Source: Branchipolynoe longqiensis (taxonomy: Eukaryota > Annelida > Polychaeta > Phyllodocida > Polynoidae). Taken from it: a stretch of 64,000 bases of DNA. Shown one piece after another: positions 10,958-21,779 of this stretch; position 1 is the stretch's first letter, and each line of letters starts with the position of its first letter. The DNA lies in NCBI GenBank assembly GCA_030323885.1, contig CM059198.1:13244462-13308461 (forward strand). The letters run 5' to 3'. Under the pieces are notes generated by a model. That model saw only the letters and a program-made list of their open reading frames with translations, made no database searches and was not told the DNA's origin. The position numbers and the translations under genes are program-made.

Positions 10958-11267
10958 TTAACGTGCGTGTAATTCTTCCCGACGTGTCCCGATGTTTCGC
11001 CCAAAGGTGACACACGTCGACGCGCGTTGGAGAGAAACGTCGTAATGTGACAGCTCCATTAAGGATGTTGCCACCAGGGTGCGCTGGCTTGATTGGTCGC
11101 CCATAATGGAGGGCGAGAATGCAATAAACCCACTCACTTTAGCATCGCATAACTCATTGACCGCCTCTCACCATATTATCGCCCACTGCGCTTCCCGCCC
11201 AGTCGATCCTTGTAAACGTGTGTAGGATCTGTTTCTGGAGCAATCACTCGTGAAATTTGGGACTGAA

Positions 11268-11570
11268 CGCGGTGGCCGAATCAGTAAGAGCACAAACTTC
11301 CCATGAGGAAGGTCGGGAGTTTGAATCCCGGCCGAATTAAACTGACTCACACAATTGATATGGTCCTACCTAGGCTGGTGCTTGACATTACTAAGAGAGG
11401 GCAATGACTGGTTTGCTCAGTGTCAGGATAATGAGTGTGAAATAACGTCATGATACCAGCGGCCTGCTATCCCAGTGGGGCGCCATGGATGTGTACTGAC
11501 CCAAATCGGTACCCGTCCTGATATAACCTTAGATGTTGACAGGACATAAAGCCCCAACAAACAAACAATC
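11268..11570 (+). mobile_element. tRNA-derived SINE, family 1, full length
   Basis: The best plus-strand copy. The tRNA-like head GCGGTGGCCGAATCAGTAAG (A-box) and GGGAGTTTGAATCCCGGCC (B-box) comes first. It is followed by the body (ACCTAGGCTGGTGCTTGACA, ATTACTAAGAGAGGGCAATG, ATGATACCAGCGGCCTGC) and the 3' end CCTTAGATGTTGACAGGACA, then TAAAGCCCCAACAAACAAAC. RNA polymerase III transcription and LINE-dependent mobilisation are inferred from family knowledge. Confidence 0.85.
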
Positions 11571-12100
11571 ACTGAGCACATTGGTATGTAATGAAACAAA
11601 TTAATAACCTATTCCAAATGATGGGCCCGATGCTGGCGCCTGTGATGTTTTGCTTACTCGGATGACATTTAAGAGATACTAGCCAGGAATTAGACACAAC
11701 AAAAACAAAGAGAAAAAACCCATCGCCCTTTCTGACACTAATGAGGTAAATCGACGCACATGGCCGGGTTACTGAAGCACTTAGCGTGGGCCGGGAATCG
11801 CAGAATTCCGCATCCGATACGGGAACCAGTCAACCGGAACCGGATACACCCAGGACGCGCTTCATTTATTCAGCAGTGCCTGCCAAATCTGGGTCAGGCT
11901 ATTAATAGCCCAGGCGGCAGGCCTTTGAAGACGCTCTCTCCACCAGAGCGCCTCTCGTGCAGGACTGCTGGTGTGCTTGGAGAGTAGACTGCAGAGGGTG
12001 GAGAGTGGAGTGAAGGTCGGATACAGCAGATATTTGCACTGACCTATTGCTGTAGGAAATATGGGGGGGAGCGTGGGTAAAAAACCCACAAAGACAACTA
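11571..12100. other. No gene seen
   Basis: The open frames at 11760-12113 overlap on both strands and match no family I recognise. Confidence 0.4.
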
Positions 12101-13165
12101 ATGGTTGTGCCAAGAGAGATAGCGAAGCACGGTAAAACAGAAAAGGAGAGTGAGATAAGGAGAGACAGACAATGGGTCTGCCCGCACTGCTGCCTAGTCA
12201 GTCACCACGACAGCATCTGCAGCACTCGCAAGTGGCAGCGCGTTAACATCGGCGTGGGTCCTCAACCAGAGTGGCAGTATGCCAGTGGGAACGACACCGA
12301 CACCGACAGCCACAGACAGATTCCTGAATATGTCTGGGCTGAATGTGTTGAATCTGAACATTGAGGCACAGGAACTCTTTGCGCCAGGGAAGCTGGCCAC
12401 CCCCCCCCCCCCCAAAGGGCCAGGACCAGGCCCCAGGTAGTGATAAGTGAACAGAACCACATTCTCAAACTACTTGCGGCCACTTCCAGCATGAAGACTA
12501 CGATAAACATCATCCTGTCGCAGGTGATGGAGTCGGAGATGGCGGACAATGGGTACGCCAGCACCTGTGATGAGTCAGTCATGATAGCAGCCTGCAGCAC
12601 ACCCAAGTGGCAGCACCTTAACTTTGGCATGGGTCCTCAAGCAGAGTGGCATTACGCCAGTGGGAATGACACCGACAGCCATGGACGGCTTCCTGAATCT
12701 GTCCGGCCTGTCGGGCATATCCAACATGTCAAACCTGAACATTGAGGCTCAGGAGCTCTTTGCGCCAGGGAAGCTTGACACCCCCCAAAGGGGCAGGGCC
12801 AGGCCCCGGATAAGTGATAAGTGAACAGAACTGACAGTATTTATTGTCAAATGGCAGCGCGTTAACGTTAATGTGGCTCCTCATCCAGAGTACCTCGGAC
12901 GGATTCCTGAATCTGTCTGGCCTGTCAGGCATATCCAACGTGTCGAACCTGAACATTGAAGTGAACAGAACTGACAGTATTTATTGTGTGCCTGCCTGTA
13001 CATATGTATGTATTTGGTATTCTTTTTTCTGTTTTCATTTGTATGTCTTTTATTTTTTACTGTGTCACTGACAGTATTTATTGTGTGCCTGCCTGTACAT
13101 ATGTATATATTTGGTATGTGTGAGGAATCTGTAAAAATTGTTGTAAATAAAAAACTATTTGCATT
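12101..13165 (+). repeat. Three diverged direct repeats, possibly once coding
   Basis: A block containing AAGTGGCAGC, GGTCCTCAA, AGAGTGGCA, GGGAATGACACCGACAGCCA, TCCTGAATCTGTC and CAGGAACTCTTTGCGCCAGG occurs at about 12229-12430, 12603-12815 and, shortened, 12850-12965. One frame reads a repeated NLSGLSGISN-MSNLNIEAQELF-like phrase, so this may be the decayed, internally duplicated end of a reading frame, perhaps the partner gene of the nearby Harbinger transposase. That link is a guess. A second repeat, CTGACAGTATTTATTGTGTG, is found at about 12971 and 13067. Confidence 0.55.
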
Positions 13166-13311
13166 GTAAATGAGATCTTGGTATCTGAGTGTATTTCTTA
13201 GTAAACATTATCATATCATTATTATAATAATTAATACACAAGTCCCCCCAAATAAAATTGAAATAAATAAGGCCTTTGTCCATATGGCATTATATGAAAA
13301 CACTGTTAAAT

Positions 13312-13470
13312 GGCCTCCTTAAAAATAAAGTAATAATATCCCCCCCAACCAAATTTGTAACTGACATGTACATTTGTGAGTCTTAAATGGCCCCCTTAAA
13401 AATAAAGTAATAATAACCCCCCAACCAAATTTATTGTCAAATGCACCCCCCCCCCCTTTAAAGACAGCTA
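13312..13470. repeat. 75-bp direct repeat with C-runs
   Basis: CCTTAAAAATAAAGTAATAA followed by a C-run and AACCAAATTT appears at about 13316 and about 13391. No coding content. Confidence 0.65.
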
Positions 13471-13585
13471 TATTCCCCATTTTTTCCACACCCACAATTA
13501 TAACTGACATGTCAATTGAGGTTCGATATCAATAACAGATTGATATCTTTTATTTAACGGAGCTATAATATCTAAACATCTCACG

Positions 13586-13745
13586 TTTTTGCATATCACG
13601 CAGTACATTTCAGAAATGACATTTGTACATATCACATTTATTACATATCACACAGTACATTTCAGAAATGACATTTATTACATATCAGAGAGTACATTTG
13701 TACATATCACATTTTTGCATATCACACTGTACACTTCAGAAATGA
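13586..13745. repeat. Short AT-rich tandem array
   Basis: Repeated CATATCAC and AGTACATTTCAGAAATGACA blocks, about four partial units. It lies just outside the 3' end of the Harbinger pseudogene and may belong to that element's non-coding end. Confidence 0.6.
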
Positions 13746-13790
13746 TGACACCACAGTACATAAATATCCCAGTGCACACACTTCATATAT

Positions 13791-14992
13791 TCATATCATA
13801 TTCTCCTGCCATTCCACTGATCCTGCTGGTGAGTTGACCCAGTCTTTGAGGACATTCCGCTGTTCCTTTCCTGCCCTAGAGCCAGTGTTCTGGCCAGGTA
13901 ATTGTCTTCCTATGTCCGGCAGGTTTCTGCCCTCTCTCCATGCTCCGGGGATGAAATTGTGGTTGATGTTCTCTGGATGGTCTAGCTGCTGATTCTGGAG
14001 CATGGGATATTGGATCCTCATCATGTTGTGTAGGACCATGCACACTGTGACGATGAGCTTCACGGTGGAGGGGTGGTGCTGCATCGTGCTGAGCAGAACC
14101 TGAAATTGGTTTGCCAGGATGCCGAACGCATTCTCCACGACTCTCCTAGCTCGGGAAATCCTTTAGTTGAAGATGCGTTCCTCATGCGCCATACCCCTCC
14201 TGCTGTACGGCTTCATCATCGTCGGGTGTAGGCCGAAGGCATCATCACTGAACAGGAAGTATGGAATGGTCCTGTGGCCGGCCACAATAGGCTCGTGTTC
14301 CGGGAAACATATGGTACCATCTTCAGTGCTGGCCTTCATCTCAAAATCATTGAACACCTGCGCATCTGATGCGGAGCCTTTACCACCAATAGCGGCCCAG
14401 ATGAACTTGTAGTCTGCATCAACGAGTGCCATGAGAACTATGGAGTAGAATCTCTTATAGCTATAGTACATGGATCCACTCTTTGGGGGACACCGGCAGT
14501 GGCACGCTGTCCCTCCAGAGTGGTAGGGCAGGTCATCACCTCGTTGATGTACTCTGCAATGATGGCCATGCACACCTCTCCTGCGATGTGAGATTGGGTG
14601 TTGTGTGGCACCATCCACCCAAACTTCATGGAAGCGTACTTGTTGCCCGATGCTAGGTGACGGAGAGTGAGGGTAAGCTTCAGGCCAGGCTCGAACGGCT
14701 TCCTGTAGGTAGTGTAACTTTTGGTGATCTGCGGACCCACTCTGGCTAGCATCTCGTCGAACATCTGGGGAGGCATCCGCATGAAGCTGACGAAGGAAGC
14801 TGTGTCCTCATTACAGAGTTCCACCAGAAGCTGGTCATACAAGCCAAACTCATGCTGCCTCCTGATCCACTGCCGCACCCGCACTCGCTTCAGCCGAGAT
14901 TTTGTCCTTCTCCTTCTAGCCTCAATATAGCGCAGTAACAACACATTTGTCTTATGGTGAACTTTGAGAATGGCCATTTGGTAGTCCTGCAT
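13791..14992 (-). pseudogene. PIF/Harbinger (HARBI1-like) transposase, broken
   Basis: The DDE-endonuclease of PIF/Harbinger transposons cuts and joins transposon ends. Reading on the minus strand from the first good ATG (14992), the N-terminal part shows the family signature: an arginine-rich stretch, RQHEFGLYDQLL, FMRMPPQMFDEMLARVGPQI and a PHNTQSHIAGEVC-like helix region. Near 14510 the frame shifts, and the segment that should hold the first catalytic aspartate (the LDGKH-type motif) is missing. The next frame carries SIVLMALVDADYKF and GSASDAQVFND with the second aspartate, then FSDDAFGLHP. It stops at a TAA immediately after ERIFN (about 14163). Frame then continues through SRARRVVENAFGIL with the catalytic glutamate. 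It is therefore dead: an internal deletion with frameshift plus one nonsense codon. An upstream open stretch to 15142 begins with a non-ATG codon. Confidence 0.9.
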
Positions 14993-15169
14993 GACCCACT
15001 CAGGCACATGTGTCAGCTGCGAAGAGTTGAGCTGTTCTGCTGACAGGAGGACATCATAGGTATTTATATACTCGAAGGCAACACATTCACACCACGTTCG
15101 ATGGACATCACAGACGTTACGCGCACACAAGACGTTTGTCAACTACGTCAACTACATCAGGACATGTTT

Positions 15170-15590
15170 GCGAAACATTTGCGCTATGTTAGGCACACGT
15201 CACAGGCACATTTGACGTACGTTGTGATACGTTAACCCCACATTGTCTTAGGGCGGGCCACACGCTCCTCCCGCTTGTGCGTCACTCTGACGTAAGGCAA
15301 CGTTGATCTAACATAGACGATGCAGCTCTACCGCACGCCTAATGTCAGCGTAACGTGAGTGTAATGTCATTCCAATGCAAATGCATCATGTTGAGCTATG
15401 TTGACAGTTTTGGGCATGTCCAAAACCTTGACGCGCGATGCCGTAACTCGACGTAACCTGACGTCTCTCGACGTCTACCTAATATAAGCATGACGAAACC
15501 TACCCTACCTCAACATAATAACCAAAATTCATCCACGTCGGCTCACTTTAGCTAATTACGTCATAGTCTGACAGGCCTATTAGCTGAGTG
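15170..15590. mobile_element. Diverged relative of the GC-rich fold-back family
   Basis: Dense ACGT/GACGT motifs, a TTTTGGGCATGTCCAAAA near-palindrome at about 15407 (compare TTTTGTGCATGCACAAAA in the 10141-10957 element) and a right end TACGTCATAGTCTGACAGGCC resembling the CGTCGTAGTGTGACAGGGCC terminus. No matching left end was found, so the boundary is approximate. Confidence 0.5.
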
Positions 15591-15729
15591 TGTACGGGGT
15601 ATAACTAAAGGTTTGCAGACACTGCCTTGTTTACACTCCAATCACACAATGAGGGACCTCCGACTTTTTAGTTCAAATTCCTGCCGTTCGCGTCTCCACT
15701 GAACGAGTGGGCCTATTCGGCACACTGTC

Positions 15730-16365
15730 ACACTGCAAACCCAATGGCTATGAGCAATCTTCATACAGAAGAAGTCAAATATCTCTAAAACCACATGACC
15801 TAGACACAAACCACTTGGTATACATGTAGAAAACATACAACGAATACATTATATTAAATTTCTAAGGTTAGGGTTCTGTATTTCTATTAATTTTGAATAA
15901 AATAAACGTTTTGCACTGGGCGTACCGCCAAACTCAGTGCATTGTCAATGGCCGTGAGCAATCTTCATACAGAAGAAGTCAAATATCTCTAAACCCACAT
16001 GACCTAGACACAAACCACTTGGTATACATATAGAAAACATACAACGAATACATTATATTAAATTTCTAAGGTTAGGGTTCTGTATTTCTATTAATTTTGA
16101 ATAAAGTAAACGTTTTGCACTGGGCGTACCGCCAAACTCAGTGCATTGTCAATGGCCGTGAGCAATCTTCATACAGAAGAAGTCAAATATCTCTAAAACC
16201 ACAAGACCTAGAGACAAACCGCTTGGTATACATATAGAAAACATACAACGAATAGATTATATTAAATTTCTAAGGTTAGGGTTCTGTATTTCTATTAATT
16301 TTGAATAAAATATACGTATTGCACTGCGCGTACCGGCAAACTCAAAGCATTGTCAATGACCGCGT
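15730..16365. repeat. Satellite, about three 204-bp units
   Basis: GAGCAATCTTCATACAGAAG begins at 15752, 15956 and 16160, an exact 204-bp period. Each unit includes CTAGACACAAACC, CATACAACGAATA, AAGGTTAGGGTTCTG and GCACTGGGCGTACC. Units differ at a handful of sites. No coding frame persists through the unit. Confidence 0.9.
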
Positions 16366-17530
16366 AGGCCCACTACTACCGATGCGCCACCAAGTGTCGG
16401 AAAATGAACTACGCCACATGTCCCCCATTAGCAGTGAATGATTAGCCAGTTTTATAAGCGTAATGCTCAGACAAAGCTTTACTTACTCTTTGACAGATAA
16501 TCCGGATCAAAACGGGATAGTTGGGTGTTTCAGGGAGAGAACCAAATGTCCACCAACAAAGAATGGATGGATCAGCGAAGTGCATAACGTCAATGGCTAT
16601 ATGTTCGCAAACACAGATGTACATACTCTGTGATAATTGGAATTAAATTCACTATTGGAATGAAATGAGGTACTTGAGTGTATAAGGTAGATAATCCAAT
16701 GTTCTCCAACAAGAAATGGCATAACACTACAAACATGCAACTGACAGTGGATGACTTAACCAACTACATAAGGGCAATGATTATATCTGCTGACCAAGAG
16801 TTACTTACTCTTGGACATATAATTTGTAGTTGATTGGTTAGTTGAGCGCATACAGGAGATAAGCTAATGTTTGCAAACAAACCAATCGGCAATGAATGCA
16901 TTAGTGGAGTGCATCAGAGCAATGAATGTATGTCCACAGACAAAGAGGTACTTATCCAATTTGGAGTGAATGGGTTAGTTGAGTGCATACGTCAGATAAC
17001 TAAATGGTTGCAAACAAACCAATCATCCTTGGCTGGATTACTGGAGGGCAGAAGGGCAATGACCGTATGTTCGCAGAGAAAGAGACTTTTAATCTTTGAC
17101 ATCCAATCAAGTAAATGGAATGCCTCAGTTGTTTATTATTCAGCGCCAGCGAAACAGCACTGACGACCAGATCTGCAATGCATGCGTGACACACTGCAGG
17201 CACATTGTTCAGTTTTCTTTCCACATTGCTGAGGCTTGCCACAAAGGTCAGGGCAGAATTACTTAATTAGCATTTTAAAGGATTGTAATATAGATGCCAT
17301 ACCCCAAGAGGGTGGTTTGGGCTGGGATTAAAGTAAGTGCAATACATCACAGTCAGGTTTAGTATGGATGGCGCCCACGAGAGCTGTGCACAATGTGTTG
17401 TGCTTGCTGGCGTAACAAACACTACCCGTTACTTACCAGCCAAAATATCTCTACTTTGTTCCTTCTCTTCTTTATTTGTGTTACTACTTGACTCATGGAT
17501 AATTCATGGATTAGTACATTAAATAATTAA
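16366..17530. other. No gene; faint degenerate repeat
   Basis: Phrases such as GAGTGCAT, GCAATGA and GTTTGCAAACAAACCAATC recur irregularly between 16660 and 17070, suggesting an old tandem duplication. The 98-codon open frame at 16867-17163 is produced by this repetition and is not supported as a gene. Confidence 0.4.
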
Positions 17531-17534
17531 ACAT

Positions 17535-18290
17535 ATTTTACTTTGAAATAACTTGTAATATCAATGACCAACATTCGGGACATTTGAAGTGAAAACATGC
17601 CAAATTGATTTGTGGAGTGCACACCAAAATGCAGGACACCATCGACTTCAACAGTGATGGGTTCCATTTAATTGATGTTGTCACCCTTTTGCGCAGCAAA
17701 AACTGATTTATAAGTGCACCCGTATCCAAGTTGGATATGTAGAATTAAATGTAGGTAAGGATTTTTGTTTTGAAAATGGTATGCTCTCACTGGACTAGGA
17801 TTTTTGAAACTGGCATTATTCAAAGAAGACATAATATTTCCAAAACCAAGACGCTTAACACTGGTCTATTAAAAAAAGACAGTGCTGTAGTTATGTGTCG
17901 TTTGGGACTAGTAATTAGTATATGTGACAAACATTAAAGTTGTGCGATTTGTTAAGTTTCTGAGAGTTCGGGAGATAAGTACATTAGCTTGATCATTATA
18001 ATCTACTTACATTTAGTTTGAAATAACTTTAATTTTAAATGCCTAAATTTGGAGATATTTGAAGTGAAAACATACCAAATTAATGTTGACAAGCAGGTTA
18101 AAATTCTGACACCATAAGCTTCAGCACTAAATGGTTCTATTAAGTTGACTTTGGAAGCCCTTATGCATTGCAACAAATAGTTACTAAGTGCACCAGTATC
18201 GAAGCTGGATATGTAGAAGCAAATTTAGGTGAGTGTTTTGGTTTAGTCAAATTGATGCTTTCATCTCTGACTATGCAGCTTTAACTCATT
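17535..18290 (-). mobile_element. AT-rich MITE family, two adjacent copies
   Basis: Two successive segments share TTTGAAATAACTT, ATTTGAAGTGAAAACAT, CCAAATTAAT and the TAAGTGCACC(C/A)GTATC, then TTGGATATGTAGAA blocks, about 460 bp apart. The right edge ends CTGACTATGCAGCTTTAACTC, the family terminus. Related copies lie at 34625-34962, 43200-43475 and 53054-53411. Orientation is relative to the 53054 copy. Confidence 0.6.
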
Positions 18291-19640
18291 TTAATGGTAG
18301 GGGGGGTTATTGACTTCAGCAAAGCATTTGACACAGTAGACCATAAAATACTATTGGAAAAACTAAAAACCATGGGCACAAAATCCAACACTATGGATTG
18401 GATAAAATGCTACCTCAGCAACAGGCAACAGAAAACAAAAATAAACAATATACTATCAGACAACCGATCTAGAAAAATGGTTGCAAACTGAGTGCCTCCA
18501 ACTATATGCAGATGACACAGTCATATACGCAAATGGCACCACAGAAGAGGAGGTAATAACTAAACTAAATAAACTCCTACTGAAACTAGATGAGTGGTCT
18601 AGAAAATGTAGACCATTACAAATACCTAGGCCTTGAGTTTTCTTTGTGTAAATATAGTTTATTCATTGAATAAAGTCTCGACAGCCAACTAAACTACAAC
18701 CCATGTATAAATAAAATTATCCGGAAAGTAAACCACAAACTGTGGCTATTTGCAAAGCTAAGAGACTACATGACTCAAGAAATGTCAATACAAATCTTCA
18801 AGGGCATGGTGCGCCCCTATTTTGACTATGGAGATGTAAACTACATGGGTGTGAGAAAAGAATTACTAAAAAAACTGCAAATACTGCAGAACAGAGCCCT
18901 AAAGATCTGTCTAAGAGTAGACAAGCTGCACCCCACCTATGACATACACAAAATAAACAAAGTGAAATTACTAGAAAATAGGAGAATAATTCATTTGAAA
19001 ACACTAGCATACAGCTACAGTCAAAACAATAAACTCCTAACAAAACCACATAGGGGTACTAGAGCAAATAATGTGCCACTACTGAAGCAGACCAGAAGCC
19101 AAATAAAAGCTCATGAGAGAAGCACGCTGGAAATGGCTGCCAAGGTGTGGAATGCCCAAACGGTAAAGGAACGACAAATTCCTGACGTAAAAACTTACAA
19201 AAAATATCTGTGCAAATGAGGCTAGGAAACCCCCACTAAGATGCACTCCAAAGGGGCATGTGATATGTCATGGCCCACCAGTGGGATGCCCAATGGAAGG
19301 TAACTTTGCCAAGAGTAGCCAGAGAACACACCACACAGCTACATACAAGCCTATGATATGTAAATAGGAGTAGGCTAGTCTAGTAATAAGAGTAGAACAA
19401 AATAAAATACATATACGCCAAAAATAGGCGACTAACCGTACTAACCAATTATCTATCTGCTACTGAAAGGCAGGCAATCAAATACCTTATCAGCAGCTAC
19501 TGTGTGGTAAGATAACACCAACACTACAACTGGCCAGCATTGAAAACAAGCCTGGGTACCTGGGCTTATATGCTATGGACAGTATAAATACAGCCTCAAT
19601 AACAAAAATAATTTTAAAAAATTAAAAAAAATGAGCGTGG
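18291..19640 (+). pseudogene. Non-LTR retrotransposon (CR1/L2/Jockey-like) RT, decayed
   Basis: Reverse transcriptase of a LINE, which copies its RNA at a nicked genomic target. Visible parts in order: GVIDFSKAFDTVDHKILLEKL and WIKCYLSNRQQ (18300-18430); an internal deletion around 18480 that removes the usual GVPQGSVLGP region; LYADDTVIYANG, the catalytic YADD box, at about 18500; a region with stops (18600-18740) containing a YLGLEF-like phrase; then an open thumb region (18770-19219) with PYFDYGDVNYMGV and LQKLQ-type helices ending KKYLCK. A 3' untranslated region follows to an A-rich tail at about 19612-19631. There is no endonuclease domain, so it is 5' truncated. Confidence 0.85.
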
Positions 19641-19725
19641 TGCTCCTGCACTACTCTGCCATGATGAATGCACCTATTAGCATCTGTGTGGGCACCAGTG
19701 TAGCTGAGTTTGGTGCTCCTACGCT
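18755..19725. repeat. Tandem duplication, unit 1 (971 bp)
   Basis: Starts AAGCTAAGAGACTACATGAC and ends GAGTTTGGTGCTCCTACGCT. It is repeated at 19798-20768 with constant offset 1043 and only one difference that I can find (a T/A in the A-rich tail). The unit covers the LINE's 3' half plus about 90 bp of non-LINE flank, so it is a genomic duplication and not a second insertion. Confidence 0.9.
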
Positions 19726-19797
19726 GGGTCACACCGTGGCTGGTTGGGTCACTCCGTATAGCGCTGAATATGCTTATGCAAACAATACGGGGATATC
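19726..19797. other. 72-bp junction insert, inverted copy of 21451-21522
   Basis: The bases between the two duplication units begin GGGTCACACCGTGGCTGGTT and end AATACGGGGATATC. Their reverse complement is found base for base at 21451-21522. This is a templated insertion at a rearrangement junction. Confidence 0.92.
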
Positions 19798-20768
19798 AAG
19801 CTAAGAGACTACATGACTCAAGAAATGTCAATACAAATCTTCAAGGGCATGGTGCGCCCCTATTTTGACTATGGAGATGTAAACTACATGGGTGTGAGAA
19901 AAGAATTACTAAAAAAACTGCAAATACTGCAGAACAGAGCCCTAAAGATCTGTCTAAGAGTAGACAAGCTGCACCCCACCTATGACATACACAAAATAAA
20001 CAAAGTGAAATTACTAGAAAATAGGAGAATAATTCATTTGAAAACACTAGCATACAGCTACAGTCAAAACAATAAACTCCTAACAAAACCACATAGGGGT
20101 ACTAGAGCAAATAATGTGCCACTACTGAAGCAGACCAGAAGCCAAATAAAAGCTCATGAGAGAAGCACGCTGGAAATGGCTGCCAAGGTGTGGAATGCCC
20201 AAACGGTAAAGGAACGACAAATTCCTGACGTAAAAACTTACAAAAAATATCTGTGCAAATGAGGCTAGGAAACCCCCACTAAGATGCACTCCAAAGGGGC
20301 ATGTGATATGTCATGGCCCACCAGTGGGATGCCCAATGGAAGGTAACTTTGCCAAGAGTAGCCAGAGAACACACCACACAGCTACATACAAGCCTATGAT
20401 ATGTAAATAGGAGTAGGCTAGTCTAGTAATAAGAGTAGAACAAAATAAAATACATATACGCCAAAAATAGGCGACTAACCGTACTAACCAATTATCTATC
20501 TGCTACTGAAAGGCAGGCAATCAAATACCTTATCAGCAGCTACTGTGTGGTAAGATAACACCAACACTACAACTGGCCAGCATTGAAAACAAGCCTGGGT
20601 ACCTGGGCTTATATGCTATGGACAGTATAAATACAGCCTCAATAACAAAAATAATTTAAAAAAATTAAAAAAAATGAGCGTGGTGCTCCTGCACTACTCT
20701 GCCATGATGAATGCACCTATTAGCATCTGTGTGGGCACCAGTGTAGCTGAGTTTGGTGCTCCTACGCT
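19798..20768 (+). repeat. Tandem duplication, unit 2 (971 bp, LINE 3' half)
   Basis: Second copy of 18755-19725, carrying the same 149-codon LINE RT C-terminal frame at 19813-20262 and the same 3' untranslated region. It is nearly identical to unit 1, implying very recent origin, active correction or an assembly error. Confidence 0.9.
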
Positions 20769-21738
20769 TTGGTCAGCAGCCCCCCCCCCCCCCCCCCCCA
20801 CCAACAACAAAAAAGGAGACAAAATAGAAAGTCTCTCATATGTGCACACAGGAATTATCGTGCAGGCTTTCATTTCAAATATATGTAATAGGTAGCGACT
20901 TAGTATCAATGTGTAGATCATTGCTTTGACTCAGCCATGCTTCAAACCTCAAAACCTGCAATTCAGGAAGTGGAGGCCCAACTCATGCAGCCATCTCATT
21001 TGGAATAGTGATGGAAACATTGCTTATAATACAAAGTGAAGTCTCCCATTGTTGTTTCAATATGGATATTCCAAGTTTCACTTTTCCCTCATGACGGACT
21101 GAAACTGTGACCCACCTGCAGGGTCACAGTTTCAGTTTACACACCGGAACCTGGGCTTCATCTCACCCCCAGCAGTATCATTCACAACATACTTTATATT
21201 CTAAACTCATTTTGCGCTTATAACCATATATACCTCCTGAACACTACCCGTAGTAGAATTACATCTATGCATCCATTTCTAATGCAACGTGCAGTGAAAT
21301 CGTCCAAGCAAATATTTTACATGACGTAAAATGCTACTTTGCCACTTTGTGTATGCGTGTGTCTTCACCACCTTCCGCCATGTCAGCTGTAGCTGCGACC
21401 TGGCATGCTGGGTCACAGCTTCGATCCTTCCTGAGATACAAGCGGAACTTGATATCCCCGTATTGTTTGCATAAGCATATTCAGCGCTATACGGAGTGAC
21501 CCAACCAGCCACGGTGTGACCCAACCAGCCACGGTTGAACTCGTTTGAGCCTGTTTGAACTTGCCGGAAATAGACTTTCCTATTCTCGTCTTCGCGAGAA
21601 CTCAGTGAAGTAGATTATTTTTCCGCATTATTGATAGATTATAGAAGAGAAATACTTGATAATAAACATTAACTTTGTTATAACTATAAAATGATATTTA
21701 TTTCAATTATCATAATCATGTGTTGTGTTCTCTTTTTT
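20769..21738. other. No gene; C-run and template of junction insert
   Basis: A C-run occupies 20780-20799. The bases 21451-21522 are the inverted source (or copy) of the junction insert at 19726-19797. Within them and just beyond, GTGACCCAACCAGCCACGG is itself repeated (about 21498 and 21516). No coding region is supported. Confidence 0.5.
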
Positions 21739-21779
21739 ATTGCAAATGGCGGCCCCCATAAGGGGCGGCCATTTGCAAT
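21739..21779. repeat. 18-bp-arm hairpin
   Basis: ATTGCAAATGGCGGCCCC, then CATAA, then GGGGCGGCCATTTGCAAT. One mismatch in the arms. T-rich and A-rich flanks (TGTTCTC.. and ..AAAAGAACA) extend the pairing weakly, so this may be the core of a very short MITE. Confidence 0.8.

Larger units (their letters stand above)
9743..11057. mobile_element. GC-rich fold-back element, outer copy
   Basis: The left end GCTGTCACATTACGA and the right end TCGTAATGTGACAGC form the TIR. The interior is very rich in ACGCGCC, CGCCGGCG and GACGTGT motifs that read in opposite orientation in the two halves, so it can fold on itself. It contains a SINE tail at about 9927-9972 and a complete second element at 10141-10957. 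The arginine- and alanine-rich open frames here arise from GCG/CGC repetition and are not genes. Confidence 0.7.

Noticed and set aside
10402..11013. 203-codon minus-strand open frame, with several overlapping ones in the same area
   Set aside because: It arises from ACGCGCC/CGCCGGC repetition inside a fold-back element; all frames on both strands are open for the same reason and no domain is present.
16867..17163. 98-codon open frame
   Set aside because: It runs along a degenerate repeat (GAGTGCAT, AACAAACCAATC) and has no recognisable domain.
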